A stretch of DNA of 64,000 nt from Phytophthora colocasiae (GCA_018806915.1 JAGKQI010000047.1:1550001-1614000), one strand, 5' to 3'; shown: positions 30,395-41,872, counted from the first letter of the stretch. A program made the numbers and translations. The notes: generated by a model not told the origin, from the sequence alone.

Positions 30395-31158
30395 ACGAAC
30401 TGTAGTGTAGATACTTGCAGCATAACACTTATTTATTTTTAAACGAACTGTTCAGATGACTTGACCTCACACTTCCCTTCGTCCGTCGCAACTTCGTCGT
30501 CGAACGGATGAGTTATACATTATCGAAACGGGTAAAAAGCAGATAAACAAGTTCTCCTAACAGCAGGGGTTCCGAATATTGTACTGATACTCATTTTCTC
30601 CATTGGACTCCAGCCCGTAACGCATTGCAGGAAGAAACTCAAAGAAATCAATAATTGAGAACTATCAAAACGTCGCAGTAAATAATTGATATCACCGCGA
30701 AGAACCGTGAGAAACATGCACTGCTCACAGTCCCTTGATGTCAGTTCATGTGCTGCTGTACTGTTTTCTAAATGCATCTGTCAACGACTTCCACACCCCA
30801 GTAGGAGGCGTTGACTTTCAGGAAAAGCAGCATCTCAACCGCTATAGGCGATAGTGCCTGGCGCTCGTGGCCGATCATAGCCCTGGCAACGCTAAACAAG
30901 CGTATACTTGAACTCAAATGAGTAGGTGTGGTTGTACATTAAATATAATGGATGGAAGGTTTTGAATATTAAAATAAATAATTCATTCTAGTCGTGACAT
31001 CTCCGTAAATAATTTATTCTTGTCCCAGGAACCGTGAAATAAATAATTTCACCGAAAATACGGAATATATTTCCACTTCCGAGTATTTTTCGGAACCCCT
31101 GCCTAACAGTAGTCTTTATTGCTTTCGTGATATATTCCTAGACGTCCCCGACGTCCAC
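30395..31158. other. Intergenic, AT-rich, no gene seen
   Basis: 3' flanks of two convergent genes. Repeated AAATAAATAATT-type strings (30970-31060) may serve as transcript-end signals for both. Confidence 0.45.
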
Positions 31159-34100
31159 TTACATTCGAATGTGCGTGCTGGAGAGGTCCAACTGCGCGTC
31201 TTCAATGCCCGAAATGGACTCAAAATTGCGCGTGACGGTGCTGGATTCGGCCTCACTATTCGAGTTGTCGCTGCTCATACGGGCCAAGTCGAAGCTCTCA
31301 CGTAACACAGCTCCTTCCTGGATGATCGGCGCACTTATAGCCTCGTGATCATGATCTTTCGAGCCCGGTTCACTGAACGTGAACGACACGAACGACGTGT
31401 TAGCACTAGCAATGCGTGTGCCATTATCCAACAGCGTGCCATGGTTCTCGCGAGCAGTGTAGTGTCTACGTAACCCCTGGATAAGTCGATCTGCACTCGG
31501 CTTGAAGCTCATACCATTGCCCATAAAGTGGAACAGCTCGTTACGTGCCAACGAGTAGCGTTTGTCAAGACCGGGATCCAGATCATTGAGTGCGATAGGG
31601 AAAATAGGTCGCCCCTTGTCTTCTGCGAACGCCAATTGATCTCGTACCAGCTCGTTGTTCATCGTCTGCTTAGACAAAATGACCAGGAAGCACGTACATC
31701 GCAAGATCGCCTCCTGTGCAGCGTGAATACGGTCTTCAAAGTCTTGACCTTCCACGTTCCGATCGCCGTAGCAGACTACGCCAGCATCCGTGAGTTCACG
31801 GTACAATTGCTGCACGAAACCGGCGTGTTTGTCTCCATGCGAGAGGAACACGAACTGCTTTTGCGCGCCACTGGCTTCCGGGTCCCATTGATCAAATAAA
31901 CGTGAGAATCCGCCATTAGGATCCCCCAAAATGGTGCCAGTAGCTGTCTGTTTAAGCCCGTTGTTGCGCCGACTGCTTGCGATGTTTTTCTGCTGCACGG
32001 CGTCACGGTTCTTCTCGATCTCGTCACGTACTCCATCCAATAGCAAACGGAACTGCGACTTGAACTTGGCTTCATCGTAGTCGTACTCGATCTGCCGCAC
32101 ATTTGTACTGTTGCGTCTTGTTTGAGTGATGGCAGGCTCGAATGGGATAAGCTGGCGAGTGTACAGATACACTTGCAGGTCTTCGCCAATTTTCACACCC
32201 TCAGAAGAAACAGCTAGAATAGGCGTACCAACTTGCTTAGCCAATGCCAGTTCCTTCAAGCACCACTCTGACTGAGCATAGTCTTCAGTGAGGAGACACA
32301 GCACCACTGCAGCGTTCGTGATACCTCGAGCGATCTCTTCACGCCATACAGAGCCGCCACCAATACCACTCGGGTCCATCAAATCCAGCCAAGTCGTAAC
32401 ATTCGCGTCTTCCAGAGCCTTGCGGATCTTCTTAGCAAACTCCGCATGAGAGTGTGTGTAGCTGATCATAACGTCGCGCTGACCTGCAGCTCGTTTAATC
32501 TCGAACAGAAGTCGAGTTGAAGTGGTGCAGTCCAGCGGTCGAAGTCCTTCAATGTTTATCTTCATCAAATTTCCGCCGTTAGCTAAAATGGCAAGCGCAG
32601 ATTGTTCGTTCTCCTCTCTCACAGCAATGTGCAATGCTGTGTCTCCAGTAGTTGGTAGTTGGTAGTTAATATCGGCACCTGCTGATGTGAGAATGCTGAA
32701 CACTTCACGCGTTGCATCCAGACCGGACGCAGCGCATATCAACGGCGTCATGTAGTCTAAGTCCACGAGTTTTGGATCTGCTCCAGCGTCAAGTAGGGAA
32801 CGCACCACGTCCGTTCTGTTGAGTCTAGCGGCCCAATGCAGTGGCGTACGTCCATGAGCATCCTGGAAGTTTGGATCAGCTCCAGCTGCTACTAACAGGT
32901 CTACAGCCTCAAGTGCCCCGCTCACTGCTGCCCAATGCAAAGGTGTACGGCGATTGAGCCCCACGTAGCCCATTTCACCAAGACAATCAACGTCCGTCTT
33001 CTTCCGGAGGAACTTCCGAACAGCCAATATGTCGTTCCTTCCTGCTGCCGAGTGGAAAGGAGTTAGAGCCACATCCCCTCCCCATTCTTCAAGTTCTTGT
33101 GCTACAGCGTAATTTCCACGTAAGTAGGCGAGTTGCAACGCCGTTAACGTGTTCATAAATCCTGGATCCGGGACAGCAAGAGGATCCGCACCGTGCACAA
33201 GCAACTCACGAACAACATCTGGATGCTCAGCTAGGAAAAGAGGGGGAACCCTGTCCGAACGGTACGATGATCGAGCCAATGTACGCGCTGATGCTCCACG
33301 TGAAAGTAGCCAACGAACAGCATCCAATTGACCCGTGGATACTGCACAATGCAGCGGAGTCACTAAAGTAGTACGGAAAATTGAAGCTGCAGATTCCTCA
33401 TCGCTACCTCCTCCATCAACTCCAGGTCGAGCCACGAAGAATCGAGCAAAATACCAAAAGAGATCTCCAGTAGAGAACCGCACGCGGCTGAATTTGTCCA
33501 TTGCCGTGACATCAAACCCTCGTGACTCCAGTAATTCCAAAGCGCGAATATTCCCGTGGTAAGCAGCTACATGCACTGGATTCTTGCGAGACTGAGCACA
33601 AAATCCCAAGAAAAGCGAAGCTGTCGCGTAACTTTTACGAGGAAATCCATACTCCTCACTTGTCAGACCTGCAGCGTCCGCATAGTCCAGAATATCCCTC
33701 ATTTCACGTAAATCTCCCTGTCGAGTTGCTTTGTACAGCCGCTTCCGCACCACTGCTAACGCCTTATCCGACTGGTTCATAAGCTGATCGACACCAGGAT
33801 CCATGACGTGGTTGCGTACATCTCCGGTCTGGTCACTCTCTTGAAAAGCTCCCAACAGCATCTTAACATGTTCACGGAACCGTGCGAAGTACTGTAACTC
33901 GGTGAAAATCCAGACGAAACAGACTACACTAACAAGGGCAAACAGCTGCACTGCATGCATATCGCACGTGAAGACACCGCCCTTGAAGAACATGTACAGA
34001 AAAAACATGACCACGACCGCCTGGAAAAGCAGCAGAAGTACAGCCACCAGTTCACAAAACTGAAACACCAGTCGTCGCTTAATCTTGGTCAAATTGCCAT

Positions 34101-34911
34101 TGTCCTCTTCGTCGTCGTCCAGATCCATCCCACCGTTTCCCGTCTCGATATCTGTTTTACCCGATTGTGCTCCTGGAGCAGCACTTGCACTTGGATCGAA
34201 CGCTTCGTCCCGTTTGAATGGCTCAAAAAGCCTCCAACCAGAGCCTGGAAGACACAGCAAAATCACAGCAGGTAACGTGTGGTAAATTAACGCGGAGAAC
34301 CCCACGACATTCTCGCAACTTGTAGCTTGGAAGGTGTAGACGAGACTTGGTGAGTGCAACATGAAGCCGTAGTCGTCTGGAAAAGCGGGGTTTAACACCA
34401 GCCAATTGGGCTGGTAAAAGTAGTAAAAGCCCAATCCAGCAGCCAGAATGAATGCTAAAGGCATTCCGGTGTGTAGCAAGCGCCTGGCGAAGAACGTGTT
34501 GTGCCTAAAGCGAGCGTTAAGCCAGTGACGTGGCACGCGTGGCATTTTGCCCCGTAAAGCGACGTTGCTTTGAGCATTGTAGAAGGACCTTTTCTTGCTG
34601 GACATGGTCGATGGAGGACGTCGACGCAATTGTCCGGCATGAGATGTCCCTAACTGGTTGAGCGATAAGTGTGAGCCCACACTGAGACGTGACATAACGC
34701 TGGACGCAACAGACTTGGCTGCGCCTTGGCCCATTAATGGGATCATGGGGATGCGCTGAATGTCCTCCTGGTCATCTTCTCGAGGAGCGCCATGTCCAAC
34801 AGATACGGAGGACTGGCGACTTTCATTACTCATCGTCTTGGCCTCCGAGTCGGACATTCGAGGACGCAGCGGCGTCATCTTGTCCTGCGGAGTGGACATC
34901 CCCTCGTACAT
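31159..34911 (-). CDS. Membrane protein with ankyrin repeats and two TIR domains
   Basis: 1250 residues, one exon, ATG at 34911. Residues 1-145 are a basic Ser-rich cytosolic tail. Four hydrophobic helices lie near 149-167, 200-222, 281-311 and 319-340. Ankyrin repeats run from about 440 to 795, with clear consensus 'RTPLHWAAVSGALEAVDLLVAAGADPN' units (residues near 655-720). TIR1 (about 812-905) begins 'VMISYTHSHAEFAKK' and keeps 'SEWCLKEL', whose Glu (E887) matches the NADase catalytic Glu of plant TIRs. TIR2 (about 1018-1110) begins 'QFVFLSHGDKHAGF' but has 'NNELVRDQL' at that place, so it looks inactive. The predicted topology puts ankyrin and TIR parts in the cytosol. A role in signalling or NAD+ cleavage is inferred, not shown. 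Confidence 0.85.
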   Translation of the reverse strand: MYEGMSTPQDKMTPLRPRMSDSEAKTMSNESRQSSVSVGHGAPREDDQEDIQRIPMIPLMGQGAAKSVASSVMSRLSVGSHLSLNQLGTSHAGQLRRRPPSTMSSKKRSFYNAQSNVALRGKMPRVPRHWLNARFRHNTFFARRLLHTGMPLAFILAAGLGFYYFYQPNWLVLNPAFPDDYGFMLHSPSLVYTFQATSCENVVGFSALIYHTLPAVILLCLPGSGWRLFEPFKRDEAFDPSASAAPGAQSGKTDIETGNGGMDLDDDEEDNGNLTKIKRRLVFQFCELVAVLLLLFQAVVVMFFLYMFFKGGVFTCDMHAVQLFALVSVVCFVWIFTELQYFARFREHVKMLLGAFQESDQTGDVRNHVMDPGVDQLMNQSDKALAVVRKRLYKATRQGDLREMRDILDYADAAGLTSEEYGFPRKSYATASLFLGFCAQSRKNPVHVAAYHGNIRALELLESRGFDVTAMDKFSRVRFSTGDLFWYFARFFVARPGVDGGGSDEESAASIFRTTLVTPLHCAVSTGQLDAVRWLLSRGASARTLARSSYRSDRVPPLFLAEHPDVVRELLVHGADPLAVPDPGFMNTLTALQLAYLRGNYAVAQELEEWGGDVALTPFHSAAGRNDILAVRKFLRKKTDVDCLGEMGYVGLNRRTPLHWAAVSGALEAVDLLVAAGADPNFQDAHGRTPLHWAARLNRTDVVRSLLDAGADPKLVDLDYMTPLICAASGLDATREVFSILTSAGADINYQLPTTGDTALHIAVREENEQSALAILANGGNLMKINIEGLRPLDCTTSTRLLFEIKRAAGQRDVMISYTHSHAEFAKKIRKALEDANVTTWLDLMDPSGIGGGSVWREEIARGITNAAVVLCLLTEDYAQSEWCLKELALAKQVGTPILAVSSEGVKIGEDLQVYLYTRQLIPFEPAITQTRRNSTNVRQIEYDYDEAKFKSQFRLLLDGVRDEIEKNRDAVQQKNIASSRRNNGLKQTATGTILGDPNGGFSRLFDQWDPEASGAQKQFVFLSHGDKHAGFVQQLYRELTDAGVVCYGDRNVEGQDFEDRIHAAQEAILRCTCFLVILSKQTMNNELVRDQLAFAEDKGRPIFPIALNDLDPGLDKRYSLARNELFHFMGNGMSFKPSADRLIQGLRRHYTARENHGTLLDNGTRIASANTSFVSFTFSEPGSKDHDHEAISAPIIQEGAVLRESFDLARMSSDNSNSEAESSTVTRNFESISGIEDAQLDLSSTHIRM

Positions 34912-36026
34912 TATTTTGTGAAGCGAAAAGCTGCTTAGCTCCCTGTCGCTTTAGACACAAGTGGCAAACGTTAACCTGATAAAGTGTTGATAATCAATGA
35001 TGCTGTAGGAGGTTGTCGCTGTGCCGGGTTGAGTCGTGACGCGCAGCGCGGTGATCAAGCGCTGGTGCCTTCACGTCGAGCGAGCCCTCCTCCTCGGTGA
35101 ACTGAATTGCAGAATGCCGCCGCCGTTTTCGGCACCATCAGGCTCTGCCCGAGCCCTTTTGCGCCTGGCGTTGCGACGGTTTGCTCTTGTAGTCCCACCT
35201 ACGACACCGCTACCATTCAAAAATGCGTCTTATAATTGATTTGTATTGGATACATGCGGACTTTACAGAAAGAAGGAAAGACCCAAGGGAACAACGCTAC
35301 GTTGACGAGATATCATTTTTACCATACTTTAACCAAGTCACCAAGCGAAGAGGCGTCAGACAGGCCTGGCAACGAGCTTTTCACTACCTGCGCCGCCCAA
35401 GATGAGAAGGACGGACACAGCCAGCGCCGTTGCAAGCCAAGGATGTTGGCATGCGAACACCCAACAATGCTTGCCAATGCTAGCCAGTATTGCTGCCAGG
35501 CTTACGTGCTAGTATTCCGCACGCCAGGCACCGCATGGTCAATGATGTACAGCCAATCACGCCTTGGCAATCGTATCAAGGGTTGGGCAAAAGGTTGGGC
35601 TGTAATTTTGCCGCAAGTCTTCGTTGCTGTAAAAAACCTGCTGCTGTGAAAAACGTGTGACTGCCAGTAACTGGATGCCGGCGGATACACGACAAAGATC
35701 GGATTTATGGTGCCCGTTTAAAAAAAAGGAGAAGCGGGTTGTGACCCGTTCTTCACGGAGCAAAGTTAGCAGGATTTCCTTTCATGCAGTACAGTACCTG
35801 GTACACACCACTTCGATCATGTGGTGTTCGATTGCTAGCAGTGGCAAATGCGCAGTCTGCTCTTCAATTGTTGGTCTACTGAACTTGGTACTGAATATAA
35901 CTCACTTCAACTTGTACCTAGATAACGGTACAATTGTGCGCATGAAACGGCACGAGTGAAAAAATAGGAACTGCTTCTGTCTGCGAGTCCACAGCTTTTT
36001 TTTTTTGGTACCACCAACTTGGTGGC
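34912..36026. other. Divergent intergenic region
   Basis: Shared upstream region of the ANK-TIR gene (minus) and the LRR/EF-hand gene (plus). Open frames here have no recognisable domain. A run of ten T lies at about 35997-36006, just before the plus-strand ATG. Confidence 0.5.
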
Positions 36027-39000
36027 ATGCCCAGCAAGGATGCTCCTCCAGCAGACAGCGGCAGTTCATTGACACCGCCGTTGCCTGAAAAGGAACGGGA
36101 CAAGTGGGATATCTCGCGCATCAACAAACACTGGGAGATTGAGCCCGATCTGCGTCGCAGTTTGCCAGCCCTTGCACGTTCCAAGCGCAGTGAACATGAA
36201 TCGGCAGGTAACAAATTTCTGCGACTTAGTAAGTTGCCACTACCGGCCTCCCTTCCTCCAGATCCGCTTCTTTTGGACCTGGCGACTCCTATTCGAGGTG
36301 GCCGCAGCGTCTCCCAGCGTGCCGTCACAATTACTGCTGAGTCCAAGGCAAAATATTTTGGAAAAGCTGCGAAAACAGAGTGCTATGTAATCTTCCGACA
36401 ACTCGCGGCTCAGAAGTATTTATCTATCGAGCCATTGAGTGAGTTTCTATCCGATCAGGAGGCAAAGCGGCAGCAGCACGTAACTCGAGACGAAGACAGT
36501 AATCCAACTGTAGTTGTGCCATTCTTACCGACGGAGTCGGTGAGTCGTGGTCTCAACAACAGGTCCAAACAGCATCTTGGAACTACATTACCCACATCTT
36601 CGACGCGTACGAGTCACCGTAACGGTGTCGGCAGTATCTTGAGTGGGGATCCCTTTACAGCACGTCATAAGTTCTCAGCTCTCTGTCTCGAGCGTGATCT
36701 GCCACCATGTATCCGACTCATAGTACGGCAGTACTTTTCGCCGGAAATCAACGTCTCGCACATGGCCATAGGCGATGATCTCGCTTGTGTGTTCGCTGCG
36801 TGCCTTTTAGACTTGCCATTAGTCACTGGTCTAAATGCACGCAACAACCGCCTTCGTGATCGTGGATTGCAAGCTCTCGTGGACGTTGTTGTGGCTAAAC
36901 CGGATCTATATCATCTTGACTTGTCGGAGAACAAGGTCGATAGCGATGCAGCGCATGCACTTGCATCGTATTTGGGGTCTGCGTCCTGCCGGTTGCAAAC
37001 GCTTCGGCTGGCCAGTTCAGACGTAGACGATGAGGAACTCGTTCCTTTCGCGCGGGCACTGCATTCGAACAAATCGCTCCAGACGCTAGACGTATCGCGT
37101 AACTCCGTAGGCAGCAGTGAGCATCTCAACGTCGTCCGTCCGTCCGTCACTACGGGCGGTGAAGCGCTCGCTACAATGATCAGCATCAACAGTACGCTCA
37201 TGTCACTCGATCTATCATGGAATTACCTTCGTCTTGCTGGCGCAGTAGAGATTGGAAAAGCGTTAGCGTACAACTCGGGTCTTCGAGAACTCAACTTGGC
37301 GTACAATGCATTCGGCAACGCCGGTGCACAGGCTATTGGAGACGCACTGCTGTCAAACACGACGCTGCAACGTCTAAACATCAGTCACAACAACATCCCA
37401 GCACAAGGTGCACTCGCCATCGCCAGTGCGCTCAAGATCAATTCTGCACTGCCACTTTCTGAACTAGACTTTGGTGGGAATCCTTTAGGCAACATGGGCG
37501 GGAGAGCTTTATTACATGCTGCTGCTGCGTGTGCAGGTAGCAAAAAGCTCTCAGTTTCGCTGGATGGATGCAATTTTGACGCTTCAGGAGATGGTGATGG
37601 TTCTTTTGACCCTGGAGACCCGACCGGGAGCTACGACCTGAACATGGAGATACCGTATGAACGTGCCGTAGCACTTGAGTTACTGCGAGTAGCCAACACA
37701 AAACAAGGTTGCAAATTCCTGTCTATCGTGCACACTTCAACTGTAAACAAGCAGCGTCGCAACATTCGTGTGGAATTGCGAGAAACCGAAGCAGGACTTG
37801 AAGAAAGACGCAAATTACTGAAAACGGCCGGGATTCTGACTGATGTAGAAGCCCTTAGTGCTCGTGAAATGACGTCTAAGCGTCTGGATCGAGCGTCTCT
37901 AGAGGAGTTATTTCATGAACTGGATAAAGACGATTCGGGATTTATCGATGAGACGGAACTTCGTGCAGGTATGCGGAAATTGGGGCTACAGTTCCGCGAC
38001 GAAGACGTACCGCGGTATGTAGCTCTTTATGATCTAGACGGCACGGGGACAATTGAACTGGAGGAATTTATCGAGTTAATGGAGAGTTTTAACTTAGATG
38101 AAGTCGACGGGGGCTTCTCTCGGGAGTGCGTGGATGTGGAGACGAATTTACCCTTTGAGATCCCGACGGAGGGGCGATTGCAGCTTGATTTCGTTGACCT
38201 GCACGTGTCGGCGGGTAATGACAGCGCTCAGTCGGATGCCAGTGTGGAGCGACTTATCGAGAACATTTCAGCCAGCAAGAACAAGACGCAAATGTTGCTT
38301 ATGGCGAAGTCTGGTCTCATCTTCAAAGCACATGAGGCTCAACTACTAATTGAAGCAGTGAGGGACGTGTGTGAGACGTCTCAAGCCATTATTGCCTTAC
38401 TGCCGCACATGGTGGACTCTCGTAACGCCTACACATTAATGGAGCGCAACCTTAGCTCCTCTGATCGATTACGCGTGCAGCATATTATGGGCCAAGCGCT
38501 TCAGCCCATACTAGGACTGTCATCAGGTCACTACCGTATCGATCTGAGTAATGACCTGGACCGGATAACCCTGCGCAAACTCATTGAGAACAGTAACCGC
38601 ACAGCTTTCTTACGCAAGAAATCGGGGTTGAAAGACACCAGTCAACATACAAATTACCACGGCTTCCGTAACGAAGTGCTTCATGGAAAGCCGGTCGTTT
38701 TAGAGCCAAAATTCCTGGATTCAGCTCCTCACTTCGGCTACTTGGAACTGGATTACGTCCAGCTTGGCCGCACTCCGTGTCATGCGCTCTCGAACAAACG
38801 CTTTGAGCAAATGCTTCAGCTGTGTCAACTGGATCGTATGGGCCCAGGGATGGGAGTATCTACAGCTCCATCATCGGCTTCCAAACCCGCGAAAAATTCA
38901 ACGTTCGCATCTTCCTCAGCGTCAAACAGTATGGAATCAGTTTTCCCACCTCAACGTCCGTTCACTCAGAGGGTCTTTGACGAATACGAGAAGATGAACA

Positions 39001-39854
39001 CGTTGAAGAACTACATTGAATTCGGCGCAGGTTTAAACCGGTCGATTGAGCTAACTCCACTGCCTGGTGAGCTGTCCATCAGCCGAAAACTCGATAGTGA
39101 CGACGAGGATATCAGTGACGTTCCGTCTAGTACTGGCGCTAGACGACTATCAACTGGTGCAGAGGAAATAACTGAAGGCAAATGCGATCTCCATCGAGCA
39201 GTGACCCCAGCAATCCCCACCGCATCGAACTCTTGCACTGCACGTCGGCTAGTATTCAACCTTCAGTGGTGTTTATCTACACGATGGATAACCGTGCAAC
39301 AGGCGATTCGCCTGCTAAGTGTTTGGCCTATCGCCTTCACGACGTCTCGCTGCGATCTCGTTTGCACCATTTTCGACCGTATTACGGATCTCCACAACTT
39401 CAGTGGTGTGTTGTCCGCTCTTACAGACGATGAAGCTGCACAGGCGCTCTATCGACTGGGTATGTTGAACGTCTTGACACCGCTGTGGCCTGATAACTAC
39501 TACGAGTTGGCTCTAGCTCGTTACGAAGAGCGTGAAATAGCCAAGGCACTTGTTCGACTGGCAATTGACGAACCAGGTGAAAACTGGCGAAACGAGACGT
39601 TTGGTTGGAGTCGAGACGAGAAAATCCCAGGGTGGGAGCTCAACTACTCGTGGTTGAAAGACGGTGGCTTCCCTGAAAAAGGATTCCTCAGTCTGGAATA
39701 TTATTCAGGAGCTGATCGAGGATGTGGTCCAGTGTGGCCTACTCGTCGTGAACTAGCAGCTCATACTTTATGCGGCTTACCGGAGAATTTGGATGCGTTT
39801 GAAATGCAGATAGATTCGTTTAGTACGAGGAATGTAGGACAACGAAAACAGTAG
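36027..39854 (+). CDS. LRR and EF-hand protein
   Basis: 1275 residues, ATG at 36027, no intron needed. After a disordered N-terminus, leucine-rich repeats of the RNI type run from about residue 240 to 510 ('LNARNNRLRDRGLQALVDVV', 'LDLSWNYLRLAGAVEIGKAL', 'LNISHNNIPAQGALAIASAL'). Two EF-hands follow near 628-690: loops 'DKDDSGFIDETE' and 'DLDGTGTIELEE' each have the Asp/Asn/Gly/Glu pattern for Ca2+ binding. A middle helical domain (about 740-830) resembles DUF4476-like modules ('KTQMLLMAKSGLIF...EAQLLIEAVRDV'). The C-terminus (about 1085-1260) looks folded but is unknown. It probably links Ca2+ signals to protein assembly. It is divergent from the ANK-TIR gene. Confidence 0.8.
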   Translation: MPSKDAPPADSGSSLTPPLPEKERDKWDISRINKHWEIEPDLRRSLPALARSKRSEHESAGNKFLRLSKLPLPASLPPDPLLLDLATPIRGGRSVSQRAVTITAESKAKYFGKAAKTECYVIFRQLAAQKYLSIEPLSEFLSDQEAKRQQHVTRDEDSNPTVVVPFLPTESVSRGLNNRSKQHLGTTLPTSSTRTSHRNGVGSILSGDPFTARHKFSALCLERDLPPCIRLIVRQYFSPEINVSHMAIGDDLACVFAACLLDLPLVTGLNARNNRLRDRGLQALVDVVVAKPDLYHLDLSENKVDSDAAHALASYLGSASCRLQTLRLASSDVDDEELVPFARALHSNKSLQTLDVSRNSVGSSEHLNVVRPSVTTGGEALATMISINSTLMSLDLSWNYLRLAGAVEIGKALAYNSGLRELNLAYNAFGNAGAQAIGDALLSNTTLQRLNISHNNIPAQGALAIASALKINSALPLSELDFGGNPLGNMGGRALLHAAAACAGSKKLSVSLDGCNFDASGDGDGSFDPGDPTGSYDLNMEIPYERAVALELLRVANTKQGCKFLSIVHTSTVNKQRRNIRVELRETEAGLEERRKLLKTAGILTDVEALSAREMTSKRLDRASLEELFHELDKDDSGFIDETELRAGMRKLGLQFRDEDVPRYVALYDLDGTGTIELEEFIELMESFNLDEVDGGFSRECVDVETNLPFEIPTEGRLQLDFVDLHVSAGNDSAQSDASVERLIENISASKNKTQMLLMAKSGLIFKAHEAQLLIEAVRDVCETSQAIIALLPHMVDSRNAYTLMERNLSSSDRLRVQHIMGQALQPILGLSSGHYRIDLSNDLDRITLRKLIENSNRTAFLRKKSGLKDTSQHTNYHGFRNEVLHGKPVVLEPKFLDSAPHFGYLELDYVQLGRTPCHALSNKRFEQMLQLCQLDRMGPGMGVSTAPSSASKPAKNSTFASSSASNSMESVFPPQRPFTQRVFDEYEKMNTLKNYIEFGAGLNRSIELTPLPGELSISRKLDSDDEDISDVPSSTGARRLSTGAEEITEGKCDLHRAVTPAIPTASNSCTARRLVFNLQWCLSTRWITVQQAIRLLSVWPIAFTTSRCDLVCTIFDRITDLHNFSGVLSALTDDEAAQALYRLGMLNVLTPLWPDNYYELALARYEEREIAKALVRLAIDEPGENWRNETFGWSRDEKIPGWELNYSWLKDGGFPEKGFLSLEYYSGADRGCGPVWPTRRELAAHTLCGLPENLDAFEMQIDSFSTRNVGQRKQ

Positions 39855-39923
39855 ATCAACTTCAACTTGACCCATACAAAATCAAGCATATTCGAGCCGT
39901 TACGAAAAAGGTTGTGCGAACTG

Positions 39924-41240
39924 GTACATAGTCTTATGCACTCTGCGTCTTTTACATGTCGGGGTCACTCTAGTGATGCATGGGTGACCAAGGGCAAGAG
40001 CACGAGCGCGCTCGCACAGTCGCGACGCTACGTCCTGTCAACAGCAGTCAGAAGCGTTGCCCCGAAGCAAGACAGAGGCGGGCGGGGAGGACCACGATAG
40101 AGGCGCGCTGGGCCAGTGGCGACCGACGCTGTAGCGAACGGACAAGCTTGTCACCGTGGCACGACGCACGTCTAAGACAATTTTTCAGGCGTTGTCCAGG
40201 ACAAACTGTATGCTCGATCGCCGAAAGGAGCTGTCGCCTGGATTTTCCGTAGCGAAGCGAAGCGGCCCGGCCCAAGCAGAACGTCTTTGGGTGACAGCAT
40301 CAAGTCGTTGGCGTCGTCACCGCATTCGCCGCTTCCAAGCAGCTGAACGAGACTCACTACAACAGCCACAGATCGTGGAGCAGCCACCGCTGGCGATTAC
40401 CAAGTCGCTCGTAGCGATCTATCGAGCTACCGGATGGCCAACGTCACTGGAGACTTGCGTGGCCGCAGCGTGGCGACGTGCCTCTCGGAATCCGAGTCGG
40501 ATCGCTGGCAGAAGGTAGCCAGCCATCTGGTGAGTCAAAAGGACACTGGCTCCACGAACGGAGGACCAGGCCCTGGTTCGTGTCATAGTCGTCGCGATGG
40601 GGACAGTGCTTATGGGCACAAGTCTTATGTATTATACCGTATAAGTTATATGAAGTCCATTGAACGGTGGAATCTTATCAAGCTGGGCTTTGCTCGAGAG
40701 CTGCAGAGTCTGCAGCGTACATGCACGTCTCCTTGGCTCGGATACACCGATCTGGGCTGCCCAGCCCTGAGCAAAGTTTAAAACTTTGCGGAGACTTTGA
40801 CCAGAGATCTGTACAGTGAAGTTCTGCCTCCGTGAAACCAGCTGGACGCCTCAGAGGATGAGAGTTGATCATCAACTTGACGCATTTGACGGTGTCAGTT
40901 TGCGCTTTCGCCACCGAGTATCTTTCGCGCGGATACAGTACATGTAGATATCCTATCGCTTTCGGTATAAAGGTGGTGGAGACGGCAAAAGCGTGGATCT
41001 TATCTTATCCTAGTCTATCCATTCAAGTTGTCGGCGATGTGTGGAGGAGCTTGTCAAAATTTGGCTACAACCATTCGCTTCTACGGGTGAGCGGTCACGG
41101 CGTCCAGGTGGCAGCTTTCACCCGGGTGGATCACGTCGGTGGAGTTCCGTATCCCTCGATGGATGGACGTGTCGGCATGTGTTGCCTGAATGGGTAGCTG
41201 TGCTTGTAGACATCTTAGGCGAAGGTGGTGATGGAGAGTC
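39924..41240 (+). repeat. Left arm of a 1.3-kb inverted repeat
   Basis: 1317 bp that reappear inverted at 41873-43188 with a few scattered substitutions and small indels (about 98 percent by eye). Open frames inside the arm lack a recognised family; one long frame can be read in each arm. The whole has the form of a foldback element or a palindromic duplication. No target duplication was found at the outer ends. Confidence 0.85.
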
Positions 41241-41872
41241 AAAGCAGAAATGCATAGCTTGTCTGTCATGGCAATTCTTCTGACACGTATGGCTAATACA
41301 CTGTACACGGAGTTTGTGGCAGATATACACGCATTGCCACTGGCAATTTACCAGCCACCTTTACGAAGAACCACGCGCGGATTAACAAAGCTACCTGGAT
41401 GCACCCACCTGGTGATCAGGACTCCTTGTCTTCACCTTTTCCTGATTCAGGAGAAGGTGAAGAAGTTCGTTGCTTACTATCAGCAACCAACAAGAGCTGG
41501 CGCAAGAGCAATAGGAAAGCTCTTCCCGACACAACAAGGCGTTCGCAGTGTCGAAACACTTTGGAGAAACAACGATACGACTACAGCAACCGGTATTACC
41601 GTTTTTCGTCTACACGAGCTTATCAAGATGTGTAGCTTCTCGTTTAAGATATTTTTCACTATTCAAAACCTCATCATGTAGCTCTACATATTATGCACGT
41701 AGATACTTAACCTACATGATGAGGTTTTGAACAGAGACTCAAATATTATTTGAGTACCAGTTCACAAACGCTAACAGCATAAGGGTACGTTGAAGTTGTC
41801 ATTCAGTATTTCTGTAAGAGCGAAACCCATCCAGACTATTGTATACCCACTCGTAATAACTATTTTCGCCTC
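41241..41872. other. Spacer of the large inverted repeat
   Basis: 632 bp between the arms. A second perfect inverted repeat lies in it (41662-41681 with 41712-41731). A frame at 41399-41635 has a basic stretch ('RRSQCRNTLEKQRYDY') slightly like a bZIP basic region, too weak to call. Confidence 0.6.
41662..41731. repeat. 20-bp hairpin in the palindrome spacer
   Basis: TTCAAAACCTCATCATGTAG and its exact complement around a 30-base loop, close to the centre of the large palindrome. It could nucleate cruciform formation. Confidence 0.8.

Noticed and set aside
41250..41681. Frame in the palindrome spacer with a bZIP-like basic run
   Set aside because: Only a short basic stretch resembles bZIP; no leucine zipper follows.
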